Source: Auxenochlorella pyrenoidosa
Taxonomy: Eukaryota > Chlorophyta > Trebouxiophyceae > Chlorellales > Chlorellaceae
Direction: 5' to 3'
DNA: 20,291 nucleotides
Assembly (NCBI GenBank): GCA_001430745.1
Contig: KQ482046.1
Coordinates: 89,562-109,852, forward strand
The position numbers were made by a program, and so were the translations under genes. Each line of letters opens with the position of its first letter. Positions within the stretch are counted from its first letter, which is position 1. The notes beneath the pieces are model-generated. The model ran no database searches and had not been told where the DNA came from. It worked only from the letters and a program-made list of their open reading frames with translations. Below are positions 19,903-20,291 of the stretch, in pieces.

Positions 19903-20291
19903 CTGCAGGGGGAAGGCGGGGACACCGGGGGTCAAGACAGAAGGGCATCAAGGGCAGGGGAATGCAGGCGCATGCGCATGGCCGGCACATGCCAAGCAAC
20001 CTCGGTAAAGGATGGCAGGGCATGGGCAGGGACGCTGACGACAGCAGGGCAGGCAGGCGCGAGCAGAGCCGCCCAGCGCGACGCAGCCCAGCACCCCGCG
20101 CCAGCGCGCAGACGGGTGCGCAGACACCCATACACCTGCCTACACCAGATGGCATCCAACAGTGCAGGTGTAGCAGTGTCACATGCCATGGCACATGCCT
20201 CACGCGTCCAGCCCGGGGCAGCCCCAGCCGGCAGCCCCCGAGGGGGTGTGTGGGAGGGGGTGGGCAGAAGGGGTGGACAGAAGGAGGGGGG
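19903..20291 (-). other. Probable intron upstream of the DUF4079 exon
   Basis: No exon could be supported here. The acceptor CCTGCAG precedes 19902. Minus-strand open frames (for example 20189-19932) show no DUF4079 motif. The window end (20225-20291) is G-rich on the plus strand with an AGAAGGGGTGGAC-type repetition, so the transcript is C/T-rich there. Confidence 0.4.

Overview
This window is nuclear DNA of a eukaryote, most likely a GC-rich green alga of the Chlorella-like (trebouxiophyte) kind. The evidence is seven protein-coding genes split by many GT-AG introns of mostly 100-350 nt, green-lineage families (an NCA1-type catalase chaperone, an MBD9-type chromatin reader, a chloroplast DUF4079 protein), very high GC, and TGTAA motifs placed like algal poly(A) signals. 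The lineage is inferred, not proven. I see no prokaryotic genes, transposons, CRISPR arrays, tRNAs or rRNAs.

Layout. (1) 1-7385, minus: a gene of at least 22 exons for an MBD9-like chromatin protein with MBD, FYRN-like, coiled-coil, DDT/WHIM-like, bromodomain-like and PHD segments; its 3' end is cut by the window start. (2) 8520-10940, minus: a complete seven-exon FSH1/OVCA2-type serine hydrolase of 223 aa. (3) 11386-14299, plus: an eight-exon RING + TPR protein of 477 aa matching plant NO CATALASE ACTIVITY 1 (NCA1); two of its introns appear to be GC-AG. It is divergent from gene 2 across 445 bp. (4) 14853-15845, minus: a HAKAI/CBLL1-type RING protein of the m6A writer complex, whose second zinc finger has lost its cysteines. 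(5) 16447-17215, plus: a three-exon, 96-aa protein resembling mitochondrial ATP synthase subunit f, divergent from gene 4. (6) 17828-18913, minus: a four-exon Rdx/SelW-like protein in which the CxxC/U redox motif is replaced by A-P-A-E. (7) 19438-19902 and beyond, minus: the C-terminal end of a chloroplast membrane protein of the DUF4079 family; its 5' part lies outside the window.

The genes do not form an operon or an obvious single pathway. Loose themes are chromatin and RNA methylation (MBD9-like, HAKAI) and organelle or redox biology (NCA1, subunit f, Rdx, DUF4079). Exon joins were checked by codon phase: genes 2, 3, 5, 6 and most of gene 1 give open frames with consistent phases. Uncertain points are the HAKAI 5' end, the gene 1 joins at 5348/5129, 2258/2061 and 680/524, one NCA1 donor, and the last acceptor of gene 6. 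I found no convincing new biological system; the best leads are the clustered GC-AG introns, the Rdx protein without its redox motif, the HAKAI lacking one zinc finger, and the duplicated exon/donor segment in gene 1.
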